From a virus, in the IMG/VR virus record IMGVR_UViG_3300030419_000290, positions 1 through 22,743 of that record: a DNA stretch of 22,743 bases; one strand, written 5' to 3'. Below the pieces are notes generated by a model, which was not told where the DNA came from, did no database searches, and saw nothing but the letters and a program-made list of their open reading frames with translations. A program made the position numbers and the translations under genes. Below are positions 12,748 to 22,723 of this stretch, in pieces. Within the stretch, counting starts at the first letter, position 1, and every line of letters starts with the position of its first letter.

Positions 12748-13359
12748 ATGGCAACACAAATTACACCTACTACTGAATTACAAGCAGTTAATCAAATGTT
12801 GAGTGTTATAGGAGAAGCTCCTGTAAACTCAATTACAGGGACAGTAACTACCGATGTATCTGTCGCTAAAAACATTTTAGATGAAACTTCAATGTCAGTT
12901 CAATCAATGGGGTGGAATTTTAATACCCATTATGCTTATACACTCGCAAGAGATACAGACAATAAAGTACCTTTACCATCTAACTGCGTACAAGCCGATG
13001 CTTCTGCACAATACCGAGATAGAAATTTAGTTATTCGTAATGGTTTTCTATATGATATGGACGACCATACCGATGTGTTTGGAACATCAACAATCCTACC
13101 TACAGTGGACTTAGTCTTAGTCCAACAATTTGAACAACTCCCTGAATATGCAAGGCAATATATAGCAACAAAAGCCGCTAGACGTTTTGCTTCAAGATTT
13201 ATTGGAGATAAAGGAATTACTGAATTGGCAGGAAATGATGAGCAAGAAGCACTAGCCGCTTTTAGACAAGCGGATAGCAGAAGTGCTGATGCTAATATGT
13301 TAGAAGGTGATATGAATACTTATTCAATCATAAACAGGACTACTAGAAGGACTTACTAA
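12748..13359 (+). CDS. tail tubular protein A (gp11-like)
   Basis: 203 aa, close to T7 gp11 (196 aa). Typical features are the N-terminal ELQAVNQMLSVIGEAPVNSI, the middle MGWNFNTHYAYTL, and the C-terminal QYIATKAARRFASRFIGDK followed by acidic AFRQADSRSAD and RTTRR. In T7 twelve copies form the gatekeeper ring under the portal. The stop codon overlaps the gp12-like start (TAATG at 13357-13361), so the two tail-tube proteins are translationally coupled. Confidence 0.95.
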   Translation: MATQITPTTELQAVNQMLSVIGEAPVNSITGTVTTDVSVAKNILDETSMSVQSMGWNFNTHYAYTLARDTDNKVPLPSNCVQADASAQYRDRNLVIRNGFLYDMDDHTDVFGTSTILPTVDLVLVQQFEQLPEYARQYIATKAARRFASRFIGDKGITELAGNDEQEALAAFRQADSRSADANMLEGDMNTYSIINRTTRRTY

Positions 13360-15854
13360 TGGGACAAGTGATTTCACAATCCGTACCAAATTTTCTAAAT
13401 GGTATGTCTCAACAAACCCCCTCACAACGTGGTATTAATCAAGGTCAAGACCAAGTTAATTGTCAAAACAACATTGTAGATGGGTTATCAAAGAGACCAC
13501 CTTTAGAATATGTAGCTACACTAGATTCTACAAATGTATTTCCTAATACTGCTAAGATATGGAGTATACAAAGAGATGCGTCAAATAGATATTTATGTGC
13601 GTTCTATGACAATGGAGTTAAAGTTTATGATTTAGCAGGTAATGAAAAAACTGTAAGTTATCCTAATGGTAATACTTACCTTAATTCTACAAATCCTAAA
13701 AATGATTTCCGTATGGTTAATATTGCGGATTATACTTTTGTAGTTAATAAGTCAATTACACCTGCGGCTGACAGTACAACAACTGCGGCAAAAGTAGAGG
13801 AATTTCACGTCTACTGTAAATCAACTAATTATGGTAGAGAATATAAAGTAGCATTAAAACACGAAGATTGGGCTTATGAAATAGAATGTATATTTCAAAT
13901 TCCTACAGGAAATGATGCTTCTACAGATAGTAAATATAGAGATACAAATAAAGTAACAGATATATTAATGAAGGGACAAGCAAGTTCTCATTATAATTCT
14001 AGTGCAAATGGTATTGATTTTAAAACAATTAGAACAGATACAGGAGCAACTTTATCTACAAATGGATTATCAAACTTTTCTGATATAAATACTTATTTTG
14101 ATTTTGAACAATTTGATTCTGTTATTTATGGAAAAATTATTAACCAAGCTAAAACTTATACAATAAGTACGGCTGATGGTTCAGGTAATACAGCGATGTA
14201 TGCTATTAAAGATACAATACAAGATTTTACAAAATTACCTTACTATGGAAAAGAAGGCACTATTGTCAAAGTAACAGGTGATGAAGGAGATACTCTTTCT
14301 GATTACTATGTTAAATTTGATGGTATGGGCGTGTGGACAGAAACTATTGCACCTGCAACAAGTGTCGGTTTAGATGATACTACAATGCCTCACGCATTGA
14401 TTAATAATAATGATGGTACATTTACATTTAAAAAATTAGATTGGACAGATAGGACTTGTGGTGATGCTACAGACACTAATCCTAATCCTTCATTTGTAGG
14501 TAAAACAATACAGAATTTAACATATTATAAAAATAGATTAGGACTGTTATCAGGAGAGAATTTAATTTTAACTGAAAATGCTAGTTACTTTAATTTCTTT
14601 GCTACAACAGTTACACAAGTTTTAGATACTGACCCTATTGATATAGCGGCTTCAGGAACACAAGTTAATACATTGAAACACTCAGTAGGATTTAATGAAA
14701 CATTATTATTATTCTCTGATACAGCTCAATATAAACTTGACCACGCAGGAGATACTATAAGTCCAACTACTGCTATATTAAATGAAGTGTCAAGTTTTGA
14801 ACACGATGATTCAGTAACACCTATTGCGGCAGGTAAGTTTGCTTACTTTGCTCAAGCTAGAACAAACAATACAGCAATAAGAGAATATTATGCTGATGAT
14901 GATACATTAACAAATGATGGTTTAGATATTTCAGTTTCAGTACAAAGTCTAATACCTTCTAATGCTTATCAAATTGTAAGTAATACTGTTGAAGATTGTA
15001 TGGCAATTCTATGTGATGACACAGCAGATACACAAGTTGCACCTTATACTATAAGTACAGATATAGCACCAACTAATGCTGATACTATGTATATTTATAA
15101 ATATTTCTTTGATGGTGGAGAAAAAGTACAAACAGCTTGGTCTAAATGGGAATTTAGTGGTGTTAAAATATTAGGTGGTATGTCTGTAGAAAGTAATATT
15201 TATTTATTTACTGTTGAAGGACAAGATACAAAATTATTTAAAATAGATTTAAGAAATTTAAAAGAGGCAACATTAGGACACGGAGTATATCTTGATAAAA
15301 GAACTTCAGTTACAGGTTCATATTCCAGTACAACAGGTTTAACAACTGTAACTTCTCCGTATGGAGCTAAAACAGGTTTAAAAGCTGTAGATAAAACTGA
15401 TGGAGCAGATTATGCTTTAACATTTGTTAGTGGTTCTAATTATACTTTAGAAGGAAATCATACAGATTTATGGATAGGTGTGCCTTTTGAATCTAAGTAT
15501 ACATTATCAACACAATATGTTAGAGAAAATACTGGTAGAGGACTTTTAGCTGTAACTACAGGTCGTTACCAAATTAGAAATATAGCATTAACTTATGAAA
15601 ATTCAGGTTTCTTCACAGCAGAAGTAACACCTGAGAATAGAAGTAAATCTACAACTGTAATGAACGGATATGTTCTAGGGACATCAGGTAGTACCATTGG
15701 GTCTGCCGCATTGTCTTCAGGAACTATTAAAGTACCAGTACAATGTAAGAATACCGATTTTACTTTTGACATTAAATCTAGTTCACACTTACCTATGTAT
15801 ATAGCAAGTGCTGAAGTAGAAGGTTTATACCATAACAGAGCAACAAGGATATAA
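13359..15854 (+). CDS. tail tubular protein B / nozzle (gp12-like)
   Basis: 831 aa versus 794 for T7 gp12. The N-terminus (SVPNFLNGMSQQTPSQRGIN...VDGLSKRPPLEYV) is diagnostic of this family. The middle contains the beta-propeller-like region with KNRLGLLSGENLILTENASY and the adjacent TDPIDIAASGTQVNTLKHSV, both typical of gp12 proteins. The C-terminal part is Gly/Ser/Thr-rich beta sequence. Six copies would form the tail nozzle. It overlaps tail tube A and gp13-like genes as TAATG on both sides. Confidence 0.95.
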   Translation: MGQVISQSVPNFLNGMSQQTPSQRGINQGQDQVNCQNNIVDGLSKRPPLEYVATLDSTNVFPNTAKIWSIQRDASNRYLCAFYDNGVKVYDLAGNEKTVSYPNGNTYLNSTNPKNDFRMVNIADYTFVVNKSITPAADSTTTAAKVEEFHVYCKSTNYGREYKVALKHEDWAYEIECIFQIPTGNDASTDSKYRDTNKVTDILMKGQASSHYNSSANGIDFKTIRTDTGATLSTNGLSNFSDINTYFDFEQFDSVIYGKIINQAKTYTISTADGSGNTAMYAIKDTIQDFTKLPYYGKEGTIVKVTGDEGDTLSDYYVKFDGMGVWTETIAPATSVGLDDTTMPHALINNNDGTFTFKKLDWTDRTCGDATDTNPNPSFVGKTIQNLTYYKNRLGLLSGENLILTENASYFNFFATTVTQVLDTDPIDIAASGTQVNTLKHSVGFNETLLLFSDTAQYKLDHAGDTISPTTAILNEVSSFEHDDSVTPIAAGKFAYFAQARTNNTAIREYYADDDTLTNDGLDISVSVQSLIPSNAYQIVSNTVEDCMAILCDDTADTQVAPYTISTDIAPTNADTMYIYKYFFDGGEKVQTAWSKWEFSGVKILGGMSVESNIYLFTVEGQDTKLFKIDLRNLKEATLGHGVYLDKRTSVTGSYSSTTGLTTVTSPYGAKTGLKAVDKTDGADYALTFVSGSNYTLEGNHTDLWIGVPFESKYTLSTQYVRENTGRGLLAVTTGRYQIRNIALTYENSGFFTAEVTPENRSKSTTVMNGYVLGTSGSTIGSAALSSGTIKVPVQCKNTDFTFDIKSSSHLPMYIASAEVEGLYHNRATRI

Positions 15855-16336
15855 TGGAAAAAGAAAACTATGTACGTCCTGCAATATTAGCTGACGTGCT
15901 ACAATTAGCACCTAAAATGCGTAAAGCAGATAGGGAAGAAGTAAGAGCATCAAATGGAGTTTCTCCGTTAGAGGCTTTAGTTACTCCGTTTACTTATGAC
16001 GGAAGTAGAAATTATACAATCATTGGCACAGCCAGTGAAGGAGTAATAGGTATGTTTGGGGTTGCTCCAACAAAAGACCCTGAATATGGCGTAGCTTGGT
16101 TATTATCAAGTGAAGACTTATTTAAACATACAAAACAATTTATAAAAGAATGTCCTTACTGGGTTTCTAAAATGGGTCAAGGATATACTTATATATACAA
16201 CTGGGTTGATAGAAGAAATTGGAAGTCATTAAAATGGCTACAGTATCTTGGTTTTGAACCTAAAGAAGAAATTAAAGAATATGGGGTAGGAAAATTACCC
16301 TTCTTATTAATGATAAAGGAGATGAATAAAGAATAA
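15854..16336 (+). CDS. gp13-like protein with GNAT-type fold
   Basis: 160 aa at the position of T7 gene 13. YVRPAILADVLQLAPKMRKADREEV at the start, IIGTASEGVIGMFGVAP in the middle, and YIYNWVDRRNWKSLKWLQYLGFEP near the end give the order of strands and helices of a GNAT acetyltransferase. T7 gp13, needed for virion assembly, has similar features. No acetylation activity is implied by the sequence alone; the acetyl-CoA loop (Q/R-x-x-G-x-G/A) is not clear. It overlaps both neighbours as TAATG. Confidence 0.8.
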   Translation: MEKENYVRPAILADVLQLAPKMRKADREEVRASNGVSPLEALVTPFTYDGSRNYTIIGTASEGVIGMFGVAPTKDPEYGVAWLLSSEDLFKHTKQFIKECPYWVSKMGQGYTYIYNWVDRRNWKSLKWLQYLGFEPKEEIKEYGVGKLPFLLMIKEMNKE

Positions 16337-16899
16337 TGTGTGGAGTAGCTGAAGCCCAATTAGCGTTGGCAGTAGTCGGAACTGTCGCTAAACATCAAAA
16401 TGAGAAAGCAATAGCTAAGAGAAATGAAGCCGCTAATAGAGTTACTATGGGTAATGTTAATGAAGCCTATATGAATGATTTAGCTAAAATTGATGCAGAG
16501 GCTTCTCGTGTAGACCAAGCACAGTCTTTAGAACGATTAAAAATGAGACAAGAATTAACTAAGAATCAAGCCTATGCTGTTAATGCGGGATTTGGAAACG
16601 CACTTAAAGTAATGCAAGATATGAGTGGAAGTCACGATTTAGCTTATGGAGAACTTTTATTTGATGTTGAAAAAGATACAATGACTTTAATGAATCAAGA
16701 AGATGATGCTTACGCAAATTTACATAGAGGTTATAGTAATATTAGACCTGTAGAACAACCTAGTTTACTAGGAAGTGGATTAGCACTTGCAGGGCACGGA
16801 TTAAATTATGCGGCTTCAGATAATAAATGGATTAACCGAAGAAAACCTAGAGTGGATTACTCAGCCGTACCTTCACACCCAACTAAGGAGTTAATGTAA
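16336..16899 (+). CDS. internal virion protein B (gp14-like)
   Basis: 187 aa at the T7 gene 14 position (196 aa in T7). Starts Met-Cys-Gly and then has a hydrophobic/Ala stretch (VAEAQLALAVVGTVA) like T7 gp14. A long helical, Gln- and Asn-rich central region (KNQAYAVNAGFGNALKVMQD) is followed by a second apolar segment (SLLGSGLALAGHGLNYAA). In T7 gp14 is ejected and forms a channel in the outer membrane. Positional and compositional match is good; residue identity is modest. Confidence 0.82.
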   Translation: MCGVAEAQLALAVVGTVAKHQNEKAIAKRNEAANRVTMGNVNEAYMNDLAKIDAEASRVDQAQSLERLKMRQELTKNQAYAVNAGFGNALKVMQDMSGSHDLAYGELLFDVEKDTMTLMNQEDDAYANLHRGYSNIRPVEQPSLLGSGLALAGHGLNYAASDNKWINRRKPRVDYSAVPSHPTKELM

Positions 16900-16900
16900 T

Positions 16901-18937
16901 ATGGCATATAAATCACAAGTAACTCAAAAGTGGATAGGCTCTACAAACAAAGGAGCTGTTCACCATATAGACGCTAGAAAAACTGAAATGGGACAAATAG
17001 TAACAGCATTAAAAAATGACTTTACTCCCGCTTTAAATAATTGGTCAGATAAATATATTGAAAGAAAAAAAGATGCGGCAAAAGCCAAAATGCTAGAATT
17101 AAATGCTAGTGGTATGAGTGTTGAGGATATTCATAAAGGAATTATGAATGGTGAGTATGAAGAATTAAGTAATCAGTATGTTAAAAAAGTTGTAGATTCA
17201 CACTCAGGTCGTTTTGAAGCAGTGGAAACTATTAGAAAAATAGAAGAAGCGGCAGATGACTATAACTATAAAGATACTGAAGGAACTATAGAAGACTTTT
17301 GGAAAAAACATTTACCTAATCTTAATGAAGCAAGTGCAGATTTTAGAATAGGTTTTGCGGCGGCGTTCAATGAATGGGCGGCAGATGAAAAAGTTAAAGA
17401 TGCTCAGTTAAGAGCTGAATGGGCTCACGAAAAGAAAATAATGAATGGTGTTAAATATTTAGATAGATTTGCAGTAAATGATATGTCTACTTATTGGGAA
17501 AGAATTAAAACTTTAAATACTGAAATGCCAACACAAGATGGTGAGAAAGCATACTTCTTTGATAATGATGAAATGAATGAAGTAGCTATGTCTCACGCTG
17601 AATGGATATTAGCTACTGCTACTGACTCTGATGAATTAGATGTAGCTATACAAATTTTAACTTCAGATAGAGGTAAAGGTAAGGGTGGAAATAATTTAGG
17701 TTCTTTAATTAGTACAAGAGACCCTGCTGTAGCTGATTTATTAGATAAGATAAATGTACGTCAAGCTAATCTTGTTCAAAAAGAAAGACAAAATGAAGTT
17801 TATGAAAAAAATAAAAAAGTTGAAGAAGTTTATGCTAATGCTATGAAAGGTAAAGTAGTAGGTGTAGATGAAAAATCAGGAGAAGAAATAATTAGACCTT
17901 ATAATATTGATGAATTAAATGAAATGATTAATAAAGAATTAGCTCCATTAGGTGACTTAAATGTAGTTGAAAATTTCAGAGCTTTCTTTAGTGAAAGTAG
18001 AGAAATTGATAATAACCCAAGTGTTTCTAATGCTTTTATGATGGAAATAGCTGAAGGTAAATTTGATACTTATTCTGAGATGATAGCTGAAATGAATAAA
18101 AGAGGTATTCCTCATTCTAAATTAGCAACAGCAAACGCTAGATGGACAACATATATGTCTAATAAAGATAAAGGAAAAGCTCCTGTTTATATTGACGAAG
18201 TTGTTTACTCATCAAATATGACTCAAATTACAAAAGATATTGTTACTTCATTTACAGATAAAACAACAGGTATTACACAAAATGGTGCTCAAGCCGCAGT
18301 ATTTAATGCTCAGAATTATATGAAAAATGAAATTCTAACATATGAAGCAGAATATTTAAAAGAACACGGGAAGTTACCTGACCACGAAACAAGAAGAAAA
18401 TACATAGAAGAATTAGGTAAGCACGTTATGTCAGTCTACAAAGCTGACCCTACAACTGAACCTGAAGGTTTAATTTCAATGAAAGAAAAAGAAGAAATTG
18501 AAACAAAAACTTTAGAACTTAAAGAAACAAAACAAGTAGATGAAAAAGCAGACCAAATTGTTGCAAACATTGAGGCACTGGTTGAATCAGGTATAAAACT
18601 TCCTGAAGGAGATTTTAGTTGGTTTGGTAAAGATGCTGATTTATTTGACTTAGATTCAACAGATAAAAAAGAATTTTACAATGAGAATGTTCTTCCTAAA
18701 GTTGAAGAATATGTTAAACAAATTTTAGATGGTGTTGGATTAGATGCTAGTTATTTTGGTGAATTAGATTTAGAAAAATCTTTAGGTGCATTTCCTACTG
18801 ATATGCAACAAGAAATGGTAGAATTAATAGCTGAAAATATATTTGGAAAAGATTGGACAGCTAAGCACGTTAAAGATGTTAAAAATATTATAGGAAAAAT
18901 AGTTGGTATAGACTCTAAAGAAATAGGTAATAACTAA
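16901..18937 (+). CDS. internal virion protein C (gp15-like)
   Basis: 678 aa versus 747 in T7 gp15, at the same position. Largely helical and charged, with no signal peptide or membrane segments. The N-terminal region (KGAVHHIDARKTEMGQIVTA, then LNNWSDKYIERKKDAAKAKM) is typical of ejection proteins of T7-like marine phages. In T7 gp15 sits in the inner core stack and forms the periplasmic tunnel with gp16. Its stop codon overlaps the gp16-like start (TAATG at 18935-18939). Confidence 0.85.
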   Translation: MAYKSQVTQKWIGSTNKGAVHHIDARKTEMGQIVTALKNDFTPALNNWSDKYIERKKDAAKAKMLELNASGMSVEDIHKGIMNGEYEELSNQYVKKVVDSHSGRFEAVETIRKIEEAADDYNYKDTEGTIEDFWKKHLPNLNEASADFRIGFAAAFNEWAADEKVKDAQLRAEWAHEKKIMNGVKYLDRFAVNDMSTYWERIKTLNTEMPTQDGEKAYFFDNDEMNEVAMSHAEWILATATDSDELDVAIQILTSDRGKGKGGNNLGSLISTRDPAVADLLDKINVRQANLVQKERQNEVYEKNKKVEEVYANAMKGKVVGVDEKSGEEIIRPYNIDELNEMINKELAPLGDLNVVENFRAFFSESREIDNNPSVSNAFMMEIAEGKFDTYSEMIAEMNKRGIPHSKLATANARWTTYMSNKDKGKAPVYIDEVVYSSNMTQITKDIVTSFTDKTTGITQNGAQAAVFNAQNYMKNEILTYEAEYLKEHGKLPDHETRRKYIEELGKHVMSVYKADPTTEPEGLISMKEKEEIETKTLELKETKQVDEKADQIVANIEALVESGIKLPEGDFSWFGKDADLFDLDSTDKKEFYNENVLPKVEEYVKQILDGVGLDASYFGELDLEKSLGAFPTDMQQEMVELIAENIFGKDWTAKHVKDVKNIIGKIVGIDSKEIGNN

Positions 18938-21900
18938 TGGCTTCTGTATTTTCAAAAAAATTAAAGCGAAATAAAGATAACAATGAAATTAGCACTATTA
19001 ATTACAATTTAGAAAAAGCAGAAAATGCTGATTTAGCTTTAGAAGAAATACAAAGTGAAAGATTTTATAATACATTAAGAAGTTATTATTCTCATAGAGA
19101 AGGTAATGATAAATTTGATTATATGTCTCACGCAGACTTATTAGAATATTTTTATAATGATAGGTCTTGGAGAAATCACAATACAACTTCAATGGGTATG
19201 GATATGGCTAATGCTCTTACCGATTCACCTGATAGATTAAAAGAATTTGCTTACATACAACAAACTTATGAAGCCTTACCTTCTTGGTGGGACGACCCTA
19301 ATAGAAGTTTTGGTTCTTGGTTAGTTGATAATGGTGGAGCTATGGTGTTTGACTGGGTAAACCTTATTGGTTTTGGAATTGGTGGTCAAGCGGCAAAACA
19401 AGCATATAAACAAGCATTAAAAACTGCTCTTAAAGGCAAGATGGCTAAAGAAGTTAATAAGAGAGTTTTATTGGAAGCTCAAAAACAAGCTACTAAACAA
19501 GGCTTGTGGGGAGCTGTTAAAAAAGGAGCTATAACTGAAGGTTACATAGGAGCAGGTGTGGGTACTGTCCACGATGCTATGCTACAAACTACTGCAATAA
19601 AAACAGGTATTCAAAATAAATATAGTGTAGGACAAACTGCACTTTCTACTGTTGCAGGTTTTGGATTTGGTTCAGTTTTTGGTGGAACTTTTACTTATGG
19701 TGGTTTTAGATTAGGAACAAGAAAATTAAAAAATAATTCTATTAAAAATCTTAATGATTTACACGAATATGGTAGAAGTGAAATAACAGGTAAAAGATTA
19801 TTTGAAGATTTATATACTGCTAAAGATAAAAAGTCTTTTTATAAGAATTTAACTAAAAATGAAATTGACCAAATAGAATACAAAAGTAAATTACACGGAA
19901 AGACTGTAAAAGACCAAGTTGATAATTTAGATAATATTGATATAGGTGCTGATTCTAAGCCACCTAAAGAACTTTTAAATTATACTAAATATAGTCCAAA
20001 AAGAAATGCTATACTTTTAAAATATTTAACAGATGAAGCATTTGAAGCAGGAAGAATTGATACTAAAAAATTAACTAATGAAGAAACTATAAAAATAGCT
20101 GAAACTTTAGGAGAAGACCCTGATGTATTAAGAAAATTAATTAAATCAAGAGCTAAAGATGATAAATATTTAGCGGCACAAATGGTTGCTCACGGAGATA
20201 TGATTTTAAAGCAATCAGATGATATGATTAAATTATCTAATAAATTACAAAGACAAGATTTAAAACCTGAAGATAAAGCCTATATTTTAAAAAGACTTGA
20301 AGTTAAAAGACAAGCTATTTCTGACACTTTAGTCAATCATAAAGAAGTAACACAAGCTGTGGCTAGAGCACAACAAGCAGGAAGAATTAATAAAGACGCA
20401 CTAAGAGCTAAAGAATTAATTATTAATCCTGAAGATATTAGAATGAAGGATTTAAAAGAATCAAATCCTGAAAAGTTTTGGGAAGCTGTTGCGAAGTTAG
20501 ATACTGATGAACAAGTAATTGTTGCATTACAAAATGCACATAAAGTAGGTAAATGGGAATTAGCGGCTGAGTTTGTAAATAATAACTTACTGTCTTCTCC
20601 TGATACACACATACTTAACATTGTTTCAAGTTTAATGCAGACTCAATATAAGCCTGTTGTAATGCTTATAAGAGCGGCGATGTTGAATCCTGTTAAAAAT
20701 CAAAGAGCACGTCAATTAGCTGTAGAAGCATTTGATACTTATATACATCAATATGTTTATTTATATCACGCTTTAAGAGCTTTTGGTAAAAGTTTTGTAG
20801 CAGGTAGAAGTATACTTGATAGTAGACAAATGAAATATGACAATTCTATGCGTCAAGGACAATTACAAAGTTGGATAGAAGCTATGGGTGAGTTAATAAC
20901 TTCACCTTTTGGAAAAGCAGGAGAAATGGTACAAAAAGGTATTATTAAACCTGTAGGATTAGCAACAACACTACCATTAAGAACATTATCAGCAGGTGAT
21001 GAATTTCTTAAAACAATGATGTTTAAAGCTAGACGTACTTCTCAAATTCATTCACAAATAAGAAAAGAAAATGATGCTAACATATTTTCAGCGTATTTTA
21101 AAGATGCTGATGCTAAAGCCGCATACAAAAAAAGATTTAAAGAAATAGAATCATTTTATCAAAAAGAAACAGGTGAAGCTATTTCAACAATAGCTATGAG
21201 CAATAAAGCTCCTATTGATGATATTAATAGATTATCTGTAAATGACCCTTTGCAATATGCTAGAGAAGGTTCATATACTCAATCAGCGTATTCTATAAAT
21301 CCTAAGACAGGAAAAGAAGAAGGTGGTTTTACAGGTGGTGTACTTGAGCTTACTGCTAAACATAAATGGACAAGAGCTTTAGGTCTTCACTTTATTAATA
21401 CTCCTGCAAACTTATTAAAATGGAACTTTGAACAAATACCACTATTAAGAAAAAGTTTGGTTCACGTTAGACACGCTTTAGCAAAAAATGCTGATGGAAG
21501 TTATATTAATCCTGAAGCGGCGGCTGAAGCAAATGCTAGAATGGTAGCAGGTATGGCTTTGTGGACTTCAGCTTTCTTTGCTGTAAAAGCAGGAAAGATT
21601 ACAGGTGGGGGTTCAAAAGATTGGAAAGAAAATAAAGCTAGAGAAGAAGCTACAGGTTGGCAACCTTATTCTTATAGAACTGCTGATGGAAGATATATTA
21701 GTTTAAATAGACTTGACCCTATAATGATGCCTTTCTTTATGATGGCAGATTTAATGGACACAGTAGGAGATTTTCTTAGATACAACGAAGATTTACCTTC
21801 AGAAGCAGAAAACACTTTAACAGAATTATCAATGGGTGTAATTGCGTCACTTACAAGAAACATATCTTCTAAATTTTATGCAAGAAACATTATTGAAACT

Positions 21901-22668
21901 GCATCATTTTTATTAAGTGATGATATGATGAAATCAAGAGCTCCTGATAGAATTGGAACTTCTATCTTAGCTAGAGGAATTTATAAATGGTTTCCATTAT
22001 CAGGTGGATTAAGATATATTAATAGAGTAGATGCTGAATATCAAAAGGAAATGTTTACTTTAAGTGATAGATTAAAACAATTAAATCCATTTATAGGTAA
22101 AGATAGTATTATGCCTAAACGTAATATATTTGGTGAAAAGATTGATAGAAAAAATGGTTGGTTATTTGGAATAGGTGGTAATGTAGGATTATGGTCTTCA
22201 CCTTTTGCTATGACTAATTTTAAACATCAAGAAGTGGCAAGATTCTTTGAAACTAGAGATTTTAATTATAGACCACCACCCCCTGTAGATAGAAAATCTA
22301 GGATAGATTTAAGAACTATTAGAAATGAAACAACAGGTCAAACTGCGTATGATAGATGGAGAGAATTAACAGGACAAGTAAAAATCACTTATGATGGTAA
22401 AAAATACTATCTTAAAGATTTAATGGAAAAACTTATTATGGATAAAAACAGTCCATTATATGATGTTCCTGATGGTATGGTAGCAGGTAAAGATTGGAGA
22501 CAAGTTATCTTATTGAAATATGTTCACGCCGCAGAAAAATTAGCATATGCTGAAATGTATAAAGAATACCCTATTATTGAAAGAACAGTAAAAGAAAGAG
22601 GAGCTTTCACGATATTCAAATTTGATGAGAATAAAATAGGAAAAAAGAAGAAATCTTACTTTAAATAA
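18937..22668 (+). CDS. internal virion protein D (gp16-like), no visible transglycosylase domain
   Basis: 1243 aa, the longest gene here, at the T7 gene 16 position (1318 aa). T7 gp16 carries an N-terminal lytic transglycosylase domain; here the first 120 residues are charged and helical and I see no transglycosylase signature (E-S followed by a GLMQ-type motif). Apolar segments lie at about 132-150 (GGAMVFDWVNLIGFGIGG), 203-211 and 234-258 (ALSTVAGFGFGSVFGG), consistent with membrane passage of an ejected protein. The remainder is helical, with PDTHILNIVSSLMQTQYKPV and SFGKAGEMV-like patches. It would drive DNA translocation into the cell. Confidence 0.88.
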   Translation: MASVFSKKLKRNKDNNEISTINYNLEKAENADLALEEIQSERFYNTLRSYYSHREGNDKFDYMSHADLLEYFYNDRSWRNHNTTSMGMDMANALTDSPDRLKEFAYIQQTYEALPSWWDDPNRSFGSWLVDNGGAMVFDWVNLIGFGIGGQAAKQAYKQALKTALKGKMAKEVNKRVLLEAQKQATKQGLWGAVKKGAITEGYIGAGVGTVHDAMLQTTAIKTGIQNKYSVGQTALSTVAGFGFGSVFGGTFTYGGFRLGTRKLKNNSIKNLNDLHEYGRSEITGKRLFEDLYTAKDKKSFYKNLTKNEIDQIEYKSKLHGKTVKDQVDNLDNIDIGADSKPPKELLNYTKYSPKRNAILLKYLTDEAFEAGRIDTKKLTNEETIKIAETLGEDPDVLRKLIKSRAKDDKYLAAQMVAHGDMILKQSDDMIKLSNKLQRQDLKPEDKAYILKRLEVKRQAISDTLVNHKEVTQAVARAQQAGRINKDALRAKELIINPEDIRMKDLKESNPEKFWEAVAKLDTDEQVIVALQNAHKVGKWELAAEFVNNNLLSSPDTHILNIVSSLMQTQYKPVVMLIRAAMLNPVKNQRARQLAVEAFDTYIHQYVYLYHALRAFGKSFVAGRSILDSRQMKYDNSMRQGQLQSWIEAMGELITSPFGKAGEMVQKGIIKPVGLATTLPLRTLSAGDEFLKTMMFKARRTSQIHSQIRKENDANIFSAYFKDADAKAAYKKRFKEIESFYQKETGEAISTIAMSNKAPIDDINRLSVNDPLQYAREGSYTQSAYSINPKTGKEEGGFTGGVLELTAKHKWTRALGLHFINTPANLLKWNFEQIPLLRKSLVHVRHALAKNADGSYINPEAAAEANARMVAGMALWTSAFFAVKAGKITGGGSKDWKENKAREEATGWQPYSYRTADGRYISLNRLDPIMMPFFMMADLMDTVGDFLRYNEDLPSEAENTLTELSMGVIASLTRNISSKFYARNIIETASFLLSDDMMKSRAPDRIGTSILARGIYKWFPLSGGLRYINRVDAEYQKEMFTLSDRLKQLNPFIGKDSIMPKRNIFGEKIDRKNGWLFGIGGNVGLWSSPFAMTNFKHQEVARFFETRDFNYRPPPPVDRKSRIDLRTIRNETTGQTAYDRWRELTGQVKITYDGKKYYLKDLMEKLIMDKNSPLYDVPDGMVAGKDWRQVILLKYVHAAEKLAYAEMYKEYPIIERTVKERGAFTIFKFDENKIGKKKKSYFK

Positions 22669-22690
22669 TAAAGTACCCCTTTTAGAAGAG
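22668..22690 (+). promoter_or_regulatory. candidate phage RNA polymerase promoter, site 3 (phi17 position)
   Basis: TAAAGTACCCCTTTTAGAAG is followed by AG, with presumed start G at 22685. It begins at the gp16 stop codon and precedes the tail-fibre start by about 39 bases, where T7 carries phi17. No GGGG arm lies upstream, so a terminator reading is unlikely for this copy. The TTTTAGAAGAG end resembles SP6 (CTATAGAAGAG). Confidence 0.6.
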
Positions 22691-22723
22691 ATAAACGAAT
22701 AAATACAAGGAATTTAATAAAAT

